From an uncultured Acetatifactor sp. (lineage in GTDB: Bacteria; Bacillota; Clostridia; Lachnospirales; Lachnospiraceae), in assembly GCA_910584865.1 (NCBI GenBank), contig CAJUCE010000015.1:1-64000 (forward strand): a stretch of 64,000 bases of DNA, in the 5' to 3' direction. A program made the position numbers and the translations under genes. Shown here in pieces: positions 1 through 7,952 of this stretch; positions within the stretch are counted from its first letter, which is position 1; each line of letters starts with the position of its first letter. The notes under the pieces are model-generated. The model was not told where the DNA came from and did no database searches. It saw nothing but the letters and a program-made list of their open reading frames with translations.

Positions 1-83
1 GAGCGGTTTGTTAGAGAAGATGAGATAATTCAGTGTTCGGTTTTGAGGGTGCAAATAATTTTTTATAAAGTTATGAGTTGCTG

Positions 84-110
84 AAGAGAGTAGTTATCTA
101 CTCTTTTTTT
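84..110 (+). terminator. Intrinsic terminator upstream of the response regulator
   Basis: A perfect 7-bp stem (AGAGTAG at 87-93 with CTACTCT at 98-104, loop TTAT) is extended by weak pairs and followed by a run of seven T. It probably ends a gene lying left of the window. It could also act as a leader attenuator for the response regulator 50 bp downstream. Confidence 0.75.
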
Positions 111-159
111 GTGTAGAAGTTCCCGTGGACCGCATTTTCGTGAGGAGTGAGGAGAGACC

Positions 160-822
160 ATGAAGATTATGCTGGTGGAAGATAATGATGCAATTATTAT
201 GGGCTTGGAGTACCTGCTTACCCAGGAGGGCTATCAGGTATATACAGCCAGAACCGCGGCGGAGGCCAGGCAATATTCGGAGAGGGAAAGCTGTGATCTG
301 GTGCTGCTTGATATCGGACTGCCGGACGGGAACGGATTTGCGCTTTGCCGGAAGATAAAGGAGGAATATCGGATTCCTGTCATATTTCTGACGGCGAGGG
401 AAGAGGAAGCCGACGTGGTAAAGGGGCTGGACCTGGGAGCGGAGGACTATGTGATCAAGCCCTTTCGGAACAGGGAGCTCATCTCCAGGATCAGGAGCGT
501 TTTGCGGAGAAGCGGTAAGGGGAGCGTGCTGCTTCGGTGCAGGGACATCCTGTTAAATACGGAGACGGGCAAGGTGAAAAAGGGAGAAGAAGAAATTCCT
601 TTGACCAGACTGGAATATAAAATATTGCTCAGCATGATGTCCTGGCCGGGCAGGCTGTTTACCAGGGAGGAAATTCTCGCGGATATCTGGGATGTGTCGG
701 GTAATTTTGTCAACGACAATACCCTGTCCGTCACCATGAAGCGGCTCAGGGAGAAGCTGGGGGATTCAGATGCGCAGATCATAAGGACGGTCCGGGGTAT
801 GGGATATCGGATGGAGAAGTAG
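160..822 (+). CDS. OmpR/PhoB-family response regulator
   Basis: A 220-residue two-domain DNA-binding response regulator. The N-terminal receiver has an acidic pocket (VEDND near residues 6-10), the phospho-acceptor Asp51 (LLDIGLPDG) and the conserved Lys100 (VIKPF). A C-terminal winged helix follows (residues about 125-218), ending in the typical RTVRGMGYRM. The ATG is preceded by a GGAGTGAGGAG ribosome-binding stretch. The partner histidine kinase lies 192 bp downstream, followed by an ABC exporter. This order is typical of systems that sense antimicrobial peptides or envelope stress in Bacillota. A direct repeat before the ABC genes (2342-2360) is its likely binding site. The family is certain; the inducer is unknown. 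Confidence 0.96.
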   Translation: MKIMLVEDNDAIIMGLEYLLTQEGYQVYTARTAAEARQYSERESCDLVLLDIGLPDGNGFALCRKIKEEYRIPVIFLTAREEEADVVKGLDLGAEDYVIKPFRNRELISRIRSVLRRSGKGSVLLRCRDILLNTETGKVKKGEEEIPLTRLEYKILLSMMSWPGRLFTREEILADIWDVSGNFVNDNTLSVTMKRLREKLGDSDAQIIRTVRGMGYRMEK

Positions 823-1014
823 TACAGCCTTGTCCTGGCGGGGACATCAAGCACGCATTACGCGGGAATGAATGCAACAGTGTACCGGTGTTTTCAGGAG
901 ATTATTTCGGGAACACGAGGTCTGAAAAAGGACAGAGGGACGGAAGTTCCGGCGGAATTAGAGAGAGGTGGCCGGAAGCCCCTGTAGGTTTGAGATCAGA
1001 GAAAGGACAGGAAT

Positions 1015-2253
1015 ATGCACATGAGTTGGAACCGGGAAGTAAGGAAACTGGCAATGATTCTCCTGGCAACAGCCGCCGCCGGTTTGCTGGCGGCAAATAT
1101 CGGACTTGGGATTTACCGCGATCATATGAGGAAGGAATATGACGGTTTTCTGGCATCGGTATTCGGCAATGTGACGGCTGCTTATCCGGAGGTATCGGAG
1201 GAAGAGCTGGTGAGAGTTTTGAAAGAGGGTGGAAATGAGGACAGGGGAGCGGCGTTGCTGGCCGGTTACGGTATTTTTCAGGAATACGGCAGCGAATCTT
1301 TTACGGTACAGGAGGAGATGCTGTCTTATCTGCGTGCCGGGACAAATGTTTTATTCCTCCTTCTTTTTTGTCTTATTTTTCTGGAATTTCTCCGATATCT
1401 GCAGAAAAGGTACAGAAATATCCGGGGGCTGGAGTATTATATGGACAGGCTGAACCATGTTGGATATTGTCTGGACATGGAGGAGAACGGGGACGATGAG
1501 CTGAGCAGCCTGCGCAATGAAATATATAAGCTGGCGGTGACGCTGAAGGAGCAGGCAGGGAACGCTTTGAGCCAGAAACGTGCTTTGGCGGACTCCGTGA
1601 CGGATATTTCTCATCAATTGAAGACGCCACTGACTTCGTCACTGGTACTCATAGACAATTTATGGGAAAATCCGGATATGGACCGGGAGACCAGACAGCA
1701 TTTTCTGGCTGAAATTATGAATCAGATTACCGGCATGTCATGGCTGACCATCGCCATGATGAAGCTGTCCAGGCTGGATGCAGGAGTAGTGGAGATGCAC
1801 AGGAGCAGATTTGCATTAAATTCCTTTGTGGAGGAAGTTCTTCAGCGGCTTGAGTTGGCGGCAGAGTTGAGGCAGGTTTCCTTTAAGGTGGCTGTTCCCG
1901 AGGGCGCATTCCTTTGTGCAGACAGAAAATGGACCGGGGAAGCGTTGATGAACATTGTAAAAAATGCGGTGGAGTACAGTCCGGCCGGAAGCTGTGTGGA
2001 AATATCCGGTGATGACAATGAGGTATATACCCAGATTGCAGTCAGGGATCATGGGGAGGGAATCACGAAGGAGGAAGCGGAGAAGCTTTTCAGGCGGTTT
2101 TACAATCGGAACTCTGCCAGAGAAGACAGTATGGGCATAGGCCTGGCTCTGGCAAAGGAGGTTGTGGAGAAACAGAACGGCTATATCAGCGTGGATTCCG
2201 GGGTGGGAGGGGGAAGCATGTTTATTCTCAGGTTTTTAAAGCATGAAGCCTGA
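1015..2253 (+). CDS. Membrane sensor histidine kinase
   Basis: A 412-residue transmembrane histidine kinase, partner of the response regulator upstream. Two membrane segments (about residues 12-34 and 104-126) enclose a roughly 70-residue extracellular loop. A HisKA domain follows with the phospho-acceptor His200 in DISHQLKTPLTSS. The HATPase domain has the N-box Asn317 (NIVKNAVEYS), the G1 motif DHGEGI and the G2 motif GIGLALAKEV. The loop is longer than in classical BceS kinases, which have almost none, so this is closer to a VanS/PhoR-like sensor than to a pure intramembrane one. The start is ATG 1015 after AGGACAGGA; an in-frame ATG lies two codons later. No gene is seen in the 823-1014 gap. 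Confidence 0.95.
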   Translation: MHMSWNREVRKLAMILLATAAAGLLAANIGLGIYRDHMRKEYDGFLASVFGNVTAAYPEVSEEELVRVLKEGGNEDRGAALLAGYGIFQEYGSESFTVQEEMLSYLRAGTNVLFLLLFCLIFLEFLRYLQKRYRNIRGLEYYMDRLNHVGYCLDMEENGDDELSSLRNEIYKLAVTLKEQAGNALSQKRALADSVTDISHQLKTPLTSSLVLIDNLWENPDMDRETRQHFLAEIMNQITGMSWLTIAMMKLSRLDAGVVEMHRSRFALNSFVEEVLQRLELAAELRQVSFKVAVPEGAFLCADRKWTGEALMNIVKNAVEYSPAGSCVEISGDDNEVYTQIAVRDHGEGITKEEAEKLFRRFYNRNSAREDSMGIGLALAKEVVEKQNGYISVDSGVGGGSMFILRFLKHEA

Positions 2254-2341
2254 CAAGGAGGGTGGTTTCCGGCATGGATAGGATAGTTTGCAGGCGTATG
2301 ACTGTATGCCGGGAAAGTAAAGAAAAGTAAAAAAATAGTTT

Positions 2342-2377
2342 AAATGTCACGGAAATGTCATTTTCCCCTTCTATACT
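2342..2377 (+). promoter_or_regulatory. Promoter with OmpR-type direct-repeat operator for the ABC exporter
   Basis: Two perfect AAATGTCA copies (2342-2349 and 2353-2360) sit 11 bp apart, one helical turn, the layout bound by head-to-tail OmpR/PhoB dimers. A TATACT -10 box lies at 2372-2377 and no good -35 is seen, as expected for an activator-dependent promoter. It lies between the kinase gene and the ABC ATPase gene, so the exporter is probably induced by the adjacent regulator. The binding assignment is inference. Confidence 0.6.
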
Positions 2378-2436
2378 TGAAAAGAGATTAGGGAGTGCCG
2401 CCCTGGCCGGAACGGGATGGCGGAGGAAGGAGAGAT

Positions 2437-3123
2437 ATGGAGATTTTAAGGACGGAACATTTGTTTAAGAAGTACGGAAAAGGGAGCAATGAGGTAATTG
2501 CGGTAAACGACGTGAACATTTCTGTGGAACAGGGGGAATTTGTAGCTGTTGTGGGGAGTTCCGGCAGCGGGAAGTCTACGCTGATGCATATGATGGGAGG
2601 GGTGGACCGGCCTACTTCCGGCAGAGTGCTGATTGAGGACAATGATATTTATCGGATGAATGATGATAAACTGTCTATTTTCCGCAGAAGACAGGTAGGA
2701 CTGATCTATCAGTTTTATAACCTGATACCGGTGCTCACTGTGGAGGAAAACATGACCCTGCCATGTGAGCTGGACGGAAAAAAACCTGATCCGGAATTTG
2801 TGCAGGAGCTTGCAGGAATGTTGGGGCTTCGGAAACGCATGAGGCATCTGCCCAACGAACTGTCAGGAGGACAGCAGCAGCGGGTAGCCATCGGAAGGGC
2901 GCTGATTACCCGGCCGGCCATTCTGTTGGCGGACGAACCTACGGGAAATCTGGACACAAAAGCGGGAAATACCATCATGGAGATTCTCAAGATCTCCAAT
3001 CGGCGCTATAAGCAGACCGTGATTATGATCACCCATAATCTGGAGCTGGCAAAGCAGGCGGACAGGGTTCTCAATATCGAGGATGGTTATGTATTTTCCG
3101 GGGACGGGGAGGTGTGGGGATGA
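2437..3123 (+). CDS. ABC exporter ATP-binding protein, MacB/BceA (LolD) type
   Basis: A 228-residue nucleotide-binding subunit. It has Walker A GSSGSGKST, the Q-loop region IYQFYNLIPVLTVEEN, the signature LSGGQQQRVAIGRA, Walker B ILLADEPTG and the H-loop MITHN. The YNLIPVLTVEEN stretch and length are typical of the LolD/MacB/BceA class that powers FtsX-type permeases. ATG 2437 is preferred because GGAGGAAGGAGAG lies directly upstream; an upstream in-frame start at 2395 has no ribosome-binding site. The gene overlaps the permease by four bases (ATGA), implying translational coupling. Likely role: mechanotransmission or export that relieves antimicrobial peptide or envelope stress. Confidence 0.95.
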   Translation: MEILRTEHLFKKYGKGSNEVIAVNDVNISVEQGEFVAVVGSSGSGKSTLMHMMGGVDRPTSGRVLIEDNDIYRMNDDKLSIFRRRQVGLIYQFYNLIPVLTVEENMTLPCELDGKKPDPEFVQELAGMLGLRKRMRHLPNELSGGQQQRVAIGRALITRPAILLADEPTGNLDTKAGNTIMEILKISNRRYKQTVIMITHNLELAKQADRVLNIEDGYVFSGDGEVWG

Positions 3124-5741
3124 GAGACCAGAATGTATTGAAAAAATGCAGCCTCCGTTCCCTGAAAAAGAACCGGAAGCGCACGATGGTAACCATCGTG
3201 GGAATCATACTGGCTACGGCGCTGATTACGGGGGTTGCCTGTATTCTGGCCAGCTTCCGGGCCAGCATGATTGCATACGAGAAACAGCAGAACGGGGATT
3301 TCCATTATCACTTCGCGGGGGTGGGTCAGGAGTACCTGAAGTATTTTGAAAATAATATCAACATAGAAAAATACGGTCTGACGGAGACTTTAGGGTATGC
3401 CCCGTTGGAGGGAAGCCAGAATCCCGACAAGCCATATCTCTTTGTGAGTGCCATAGAGAAAGGGATGGAAAGCAAGCTTGCCCTGACGCTCACGGAGGGG
3501 CGCCTTCCGGAGAACGGATCGGAGCTGGCGGTGGGCAGCCATGTGCGCAGCAACGGTCTGGTGGATATCAAAGTAGGGGATGTACTGGAGCTTCAGATGG
3601 GGGAGCGGATGGCAGACAAATATGACCTGGGCCAGGACAGTCCCTATGTTCCGGAGGAAGAGCGGTTTGTGCCCTCTTTCCGGAAGCAGTATACGGTAGT
3701 GGGCATCGTGGAGCGTCCCAACCAGGTGTGGGAGCCGCGGATTGCGCCGGGCTATTCGGCCTTTACCCTGTTGGAGGATCCGGAGTCGGCGGAGGAGGTG
3801 GATGTATACGCTTCCTATACGAAAAAGGGACTGCGTAATGCAGATCAGGTAAATGCCGGAATCCTGGGAGTGGATGTAGAGCTGTACCGCCGCTATTATG
3901 TGGGAGAATATTTAGGTACCATTACTCCCGAGGAGCAGCAGCAAATCCGGACCGTGGCGAAGAATGTACAGGAAAATTACTGGCTTTTAAAATGGGAGCT
4001 TCTGATATTTACGTCTAATATCATGAATATGCTGTACGCAATGTCCGCCATTGCAATCCTGATTATCATTGTGACCAGTGTGTTCTGCATCCACAACAGT
4101 TTCATGATATCCCTTACGGAAAAAATGAAATTGTACGGCAGGCTGGCCTCTGTGGGAACCACCAGGAGACAGCAGAAGAAAATCGTATATTATGAGGCTG
4201 CGGTGCTGGGACTGGCAGGGGTTCCGCTTGGGGTACTATGCGGAATTGCCGCCACGGCCGTGTTAGTGGGGGCAGTGGGGGGCCTTGTAGAGGATGCGCT
4301 GGGGTTCCGGCTTATTTTTGGAGTTTCCGTAAGGGCGATTTTGGCAGGGGTGGCGCTGTCTGCGGCAACAGTGTATCTTTCCGCCTCCGGCTCGGCCAGG
4401 CGGGCGGCAAGAGTATCGCCCATCAGCGCCATCCGCTCCAATGACACGGTGCGGGAAGGGAAGAACATGTCCGGAAAGGCTCTGCGCTGTCCCGCCCTTA
4501 TAGACAGGTTCTTCGGAATCGGAGGCAAAATAGCGTACAGAAATTTACGGCGTGCCCGGGTAAAATACCGCACTACGGTGATTTCCATCGTGGTCAGCGT
4601 GGCTGCCTTTATCGGGCTGTCCACTTTTGTGGAGCTTCTGATGTATTCCTCAGCCTATTATTATAAAGACTTTCCCTATCAGATCCGGGTCAGTATAAAC
4701 AAGTGGGATTCCTATGATAAGGCGCTGCAGATTGCCGGGATGGCCGGCGTGCAGGAGGCGGAGGTTGTCCGCAGCGTCCGTTTTTTTACGGATCAGGAAG
4801 AGATTGCCTATTCCGGGGACTATCTGGAGCAGGGATATGAATACGCAGAGATAATACTGCGTTCCCTGGGAGAGGAGGCTTATGCGCGCTACTGCCGGAA
4901 TGTGGGCGTATCCGCGGAGGAAGCCAGGGGCAAAGCCATCGTGCTGGCCGATTATTTCTGGGAGTACTTTGAGGACGGGAAGCTGTATAAAGGGGAGGGA
5001 GACATCGCTGCCTTTCGGCCTGGGCAGGTGCTGAAGGGAACCGGCATTGCAGAGGGGCTTGAGATAGAGGTGCTCACCCAGACAAGGGTAAGACCCATAT
5101 ATCAGCAGCGCAGTGCCACAGGCCGGATCGAGCTGATTGTCAGTGAGGAGTGGATGGATAGGCATCTGCCCCAGGGCTCCAAATATGATGAAATGAAATA
5201 CGACAATGTGGATGTCTATGTGAAATGTGAGAATGCGGACGAGATAGAAGCCGCTGTCAGAAAAGATATTCAGCTGCAGCACTACACGCTGACCAATTTT
5301 GATGCCCAGTACCGCTCCGACAGGAGCCTGCACCTGGTGGTGGCTATCTTCCTGTATGGCTTTATCACGGTGGTAGCTTTGATTGGCATTACCAATATCT
5401 TTAACACCATCACCACCAATATGGAGCTGCGCTCCCCGGAATTCGCCATGCTGCGCTCGGTGGGAATGACCGGATATGAGTTTAGGCGCCTGATTGTGCT
5501 GGAAAGTGTGTTCTACGGGGGCAAGGCGCTGCTCATCGGGATTCCCTTAGGTTTTGTGCTGTCTCTGTGTTTTAACAGGGCGCTGGGAGAGGGGATGGTT
5601 ACGTCTCTGCGCTTACCCTGGAAGGCGACGGCAGTGGCCGCAGCGGCGGTGGGATTGCTGCTGTATGCCATTATGCAGTATTCCATGGGAAAGGTCAGGC
5701 AGAAAGACATTATTGAAACCATCCGCAATGAGAATATATGA
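3120..5741 (+). CDS. FtsX-domain ABC permease (large exporter permease)
   Basis: An 873-residue permease with two FtsX domains. A first membrane helix near residues 25-45 is followed by a large extracytoplasmic domain. Three helices (about 295-420) complete the first half. The second half repeats the pattern: a helix near 495, a second extracellular domain, and three C-terminal helices (about 735-860). Motifs LAMLRSVGMTG-like (here FAMLRSVGMTGYEFRR) and YGRLASVGTTRRQ mark the two FtsX cores. The start is ATG 3120 in an ATGA overlap with the ATPase gene; a GTG two codons upstream is less likely. It resembles unannotated Clostridia FtsX permeases paired with OmpR-type regulators; the substrate is unknown. 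Confidence 0.93.
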   Translation: MRDQNVLKKCSLRSLKKNRKRTMVTIVGIILATALITGVACILASFRASMIAYEKQQNGDFHYHFAGVGQEYLKYFENNINIEKYGLTETLGYAPLEGSQNPDKPYLFVSAIEKGMESKLALTLTEGRLPENGSELAVGSHVRSNGLVDIKVGDVLELQMGERMADKYDLGQDSPYVPEEERFVPSFRKQYTVVGIVERPNQVWEPRIAPGYSAFTLLEDPESAEEVDVYASYTKKGLRNADQVNAGILGVDVELYRRYYVGEYLGTITPEEQQQIRTVAKNVQENYWLLKWELLIFTSNIMNMLYAMSAIAILIIIVTSVFCIHNSFMISLTEKMKLYGRLASVGTTRRQQKKIVYYEAAVLGLAGVPLGVLCGIAATAVLVGAVGGLVEDALGFRLIFGVSVRAILAGVALSAATVYLSASGSARRAARVSPISAIRSNDTVREGKNMSGKALRCPALIDRFFGIGGKIAYRNLRRARVKYRTTVISIVVSVAAFIGLSTFVELLMYSSAYYYKDFPYQIRVSINKWDSYDKALQIAGMAGVQEAEVVRSVRFFTDQEEIAYSGDYLEQGYEYAEIILRSLGEEAYARYCRNVGVSAEEARGKAIVLADYFWEYFEDGKLYKGEGDIAAFRPGQVLKGTGIAEGLEIEVLTQTRVRPIYQQRSATGRIELIVSEEWMDRHLPQGSKYDEMKYDNVDVYVKCENADEIEAAVRKDIQLQHYTLTNFDAQYRSDRSLHLVVAIFLYGFITVVALIGITNIFNTITTNMELRSPEFAMLRSVGMTGYEFRRLIVLESVFYGGKALLIGIPLGFVLSLCFNRALGEGMVTSLRLPWKATAVAAAAVGLLLYAIMQYSMGKVRQKDIIETIRNENI

Positions 5742-5810
5742 CGGCAAGTATCTTGCCGGGCAATTATTTTGACAAGTTTTTGAAGATTATAGTTTCCTTT
5801 TCCGGGCGGA

Positions 5811-5931
5811 TATGATATAATGTTGAAACAGAAAGGCATTGTGTCAACTTTTGATTCCATGTGCGCAAAAGCGCACGAAATTATGGTATAATGTTGAAAC
5901 AGAAAGGCATAGAGTTAACTTTTGACTCTAT
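5811..5931 (+). promoter_or_regulatory. Tandemly duplicated extended -10 promoter block upstream of cheV
   Basis: Two about 50-bp copies (5811-5860 and 5882-5931) with a 71-bp period each contain TATGnTATAAT followed by GTTGAAACAGAAAGGCAT and an ACTTTTGA tract. Each copy carries TGn-TATAAT (-10 boxes 5816-5821 and 5887-5892) without a clear -35. Copy 1 is followed by the hairpin GTGCGC-AAAA-GCGCAC (5861-5876). Copy 2 contains ATAGAGT...ACTCTAT. This fills most of the 300-bp gap before cheV; the rest holds no recognisable gene. Confidence 0.55.
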
Positions 5932-6041
5932 AGGAGCCGGAGCGCAATGGGCCGGCGCGCATGAAATTGAATGAAAGCAGCATGTAACGGGGTACTGTTC
6001 CTACTTGGGATAAGCTCCGGGCAGGAAAGGACAGGGTGGAA

Positions 6042-6953
6042 ATGGATAGCAAGATATTATTGGAAAGCGGAACCAATGAATTGGAGATCCTGGAATTTAC
6101 ATTGGGGGACAATTATTACGGGATTAATGTGGCGAAGATCAAGACAATCATGAAATATGAGAAGGTTACTCCCATCCCGAACGCACATCCCAGCATCGAA
6201 GGCGTATTCATGCCCCGGGATGACATGATTACTGCGATCGATCTGAAGAACTGCCTGGGACGGGGAGAGTCGGAGCCTAAGGGGTTGTTCATTATAACAA
6301 ATTTCAATAAATTGGATATTGCTTTCCATGTGGATAATGTCCTGGGAATCCAGAAGATATCCTGGAGCGAGATCATCAAGCCGGAAGTGACCATCTCCAG
6401 TGCAGAGGAAGGCGTTGCCATCGGTATCGTGAAGAAGGACAACAAGCTGATCATTATTCTTGATTTTGAGAAGATCGTTACGGATATTAATCCGGAGACG
6501 GGGCTTAAGATGTCGGAGATTAGTGAGTTGGGAGAGCGCGAGCGGAGTATGGTTCCGATTCTGATAGCGGAGGATTCTCCATTACTGAATAAAATGATCG
6601 TAGATTGCCTCAAGCGTGCGGGCTATGAGAATCTGACACATACGGAAAATGGAAAGCAGGCATATGATATTATCAGCTATTATAAGGCGAAGGGAACGTT
6701 GCGTGATCATGTGAAATTGATTATTTCCGATATTGAAATGCCTGAGATGGACGGCCACAGGTTGACCAAACTGGTCAAGACTGATGAGGCAACAGCCCAT
6801 ATTCCTGTGGTTTTGTTCTCTTCCCTTGTAAATGATGAGATGAGAAGAAAGGGAGAATCTCTGGGAGCCGACGCACAGTTGTCTAAACCCGAGATCGGGA
6901 ATCTGGTAAAAATAATTGACCAGCTTGTTGAGGAGAGACATTTAAATAACTAA
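6042..6953 (+). CDS. cheV: CheV-type chemotaxis coupling protein (CheW domain plus receiver)
   Basis: 303 residues. The N-terminal CheW-like domain (about 10-150) includes EFTLGDNYYGINVAKIKTIM and is the adaptor that couples chemoreceptors to CheA. The C-terminal receiver (about 170-300) has the phospho-acceptor Asp230 (ISDIEMPEMDG) and the conserved Lys in LSKPEIG. This domain order defines CheV, which tunes receptor-kinase coupling and adaptation. ATG 6042 is chosen (AGGACAGGG upstream); a GTG two codons earlier is the alternative. No other chemotaxis gene is nearby, so the gene is an orphan here. Two near-identical promoters precede it and a strong terminator follows. Confidence 0.93.
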   Translation: MDSKILLESGTNELEILEFTLGDNYYGINVAKIKTIMKYEKVTPIPNAHPSIEGVFMPRDDMITAIDLKNCLGRGESEPKGLFIITNFNKLDIAFHVDNVLGIQKISWSEIIKPEVTISSAEEGVAIGIVKKDNKLIIILDFEKIVTDINPETGLKMSEISELGERERSMVPILIAEDSPLLNKMIVDCLKRAGYENLTHTENGKQAYDIISYYKAKGTLRDHVKLIISDIEMPEMDGHRLTKLVKTDEATAHIPVVLFSSLVNDEMRRKGESLGADAQLSKPEIGNLVKIIDQLVEERHLNN

Positions 6954-6960
6954 AAGCCCT

Positions 6961-6990
6961 AAAAAGCTGGGAGAACTTCCCGGCTTTTTT
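6961..6990 (+). terminator. Intrinsic terminator after cheV
   Basis: The stem AAAAGCTGGGA/TTCCCGGCTTTT with loop GAAC ends in a T-run (6984-6990), eight bases after the cheV stop. It indicates that cheV is monocistronic. Confidence 0.9.
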
Positions 6991-7064
6991 GCAGGTGCGG
7001 AAAGTGAGGTCCAAAGGCCCTGGCAGGGACAGAGGATTTACACGGACGAAAAGCAGAGGATGCA

Positions 7065-7835
7065 ATGGAGAGAGAAGTTATTTTGGATAAATTGAAGTGC
7101 GCGGATATGGTTCTGGTAGGGCTTGGAGAAGTATTTGACGGCACAAAGTATCTGCAGCGGAGCCGGCAGTACTGCGAAGGCAGCGCATTGCTGAAGGAGA
7201 CAGGTTTTGACTGGATGATTCCCGGATGGAAGGAGTATTGTCTGGAACGGCTGGGTGTCAATTCTATCGAGAGCGCTTTGGAGAATCTGGAAGAGTTGTT
7301 GGCCGGAAAGAATTATTTTGCGGTGTCTGTATCTACGAACAGCAGGATCGAACGAAACCTGCGGGTAGTCATGCCTTGCGGCTCCATAAAACGAAAGCAA
7401 TGCGGTGCCGGCTGTGACGAGATGCTGTCTGAAGTGACCTGCGGGGAAGGCGAGTGGCTCGGCAGGCAGTTCGATGCATTGTGGGAGGGGCATAAGCCGG
7501 AAGCCTGGCCCGATATCTGCGGAAGCTGCGGCGCTGCATATACTTTTAATACGGTATACAGCGCGCGTTATAACGAAAAAGGGTATTTGGAACAGTGGAA
7601 GCTTTATATGAAATGGCTGCAGGGGACATTGCATCATAGTCTGTTGATTTTGGAACTGGGAGTGGGAATGGACTTTCCTACTGTGATTCGCTGGCCCTTT
7701 GAGAAGACTGTTTTTTTAAATAAAAAGGCTTATTTGTGCAGGGTGCATGAACATTTGTATCAGATGACAGAGGAACTTGCGGGGAAGGGCTGCGGAATTT
7801 CAGAGGATGCAGTTGATTGGATTGCCCGATTGTGA
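7065..7835 (+). CDS. Sirtuin-like (SirTM/class M-like) protein with degenerate active site
   Basis: 256 residues. Features match the Sir2 Rossmann fold with its inserted zinc ribbon. A hydrophobic strand ending VLVGLGEV stands where sirtuins have GAG. VSVSTN resembles the (T/V)TN motif. A CxxxC plus CxxC pair (KQCGAGC, ICGSCG) is the likely zinc site. A C-terminal LELGVGMDFPTVIRWPF closely resembles the LELGVGxNTPxIIKYPF stretch of class M sirtuins. The position of the usual catalytic LHGS reads MPCGS, so His is replaced by Cys. SirTM enzymes are ADP-ribosyltransferases that usually sit with a macrodomain and a GcvH-like carrier, and none is seen here. The fold call is fairly secure; catalytic activity is uncertain. 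Start ATG after GAGGATG. Confidence 0.6.
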   Translation: MEREVILDKLKCADMVLVGLGEVFDGTKYLQRSRQYCEGSALLKETGFDWMIPGWKEYCLERLGVNSIESALENLEELLAGKNYFAVSVSTNSRIERNLRVVMPCGSIKRKQCGAGCDEMLSEVTCGEGEWLGRQFDALWEGHKPEAWPDICGSCGAAYTFNTVYSARYNEKGYLEQWKLYMKWLQGTLHHSLLILELGVGMDFPTVIRWPFEKTVFLNKKAYLCRVHEHLYQMTEELAGKGCGISEDAVDWIARL

Positions 7836-7952
7836 TAAACTATAGAAGTGTAAAAATAAAAGTGTCAAAAACAGACAGGTGCGGCGTTATATGATGAGCG
7901 GCGCCGGGGCTGCAGCGGGAAACCGCAAAAATGAGAAATCGGAGGAGACAGT

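Noticed and set aside
5742..6041. Riboswitch upstream of cheV
   Set aside because: GC-rich hairpins exist, but no c-di-GMP or other known aptamer core could be recognised; promoter duplication explains the repeated sequence better.
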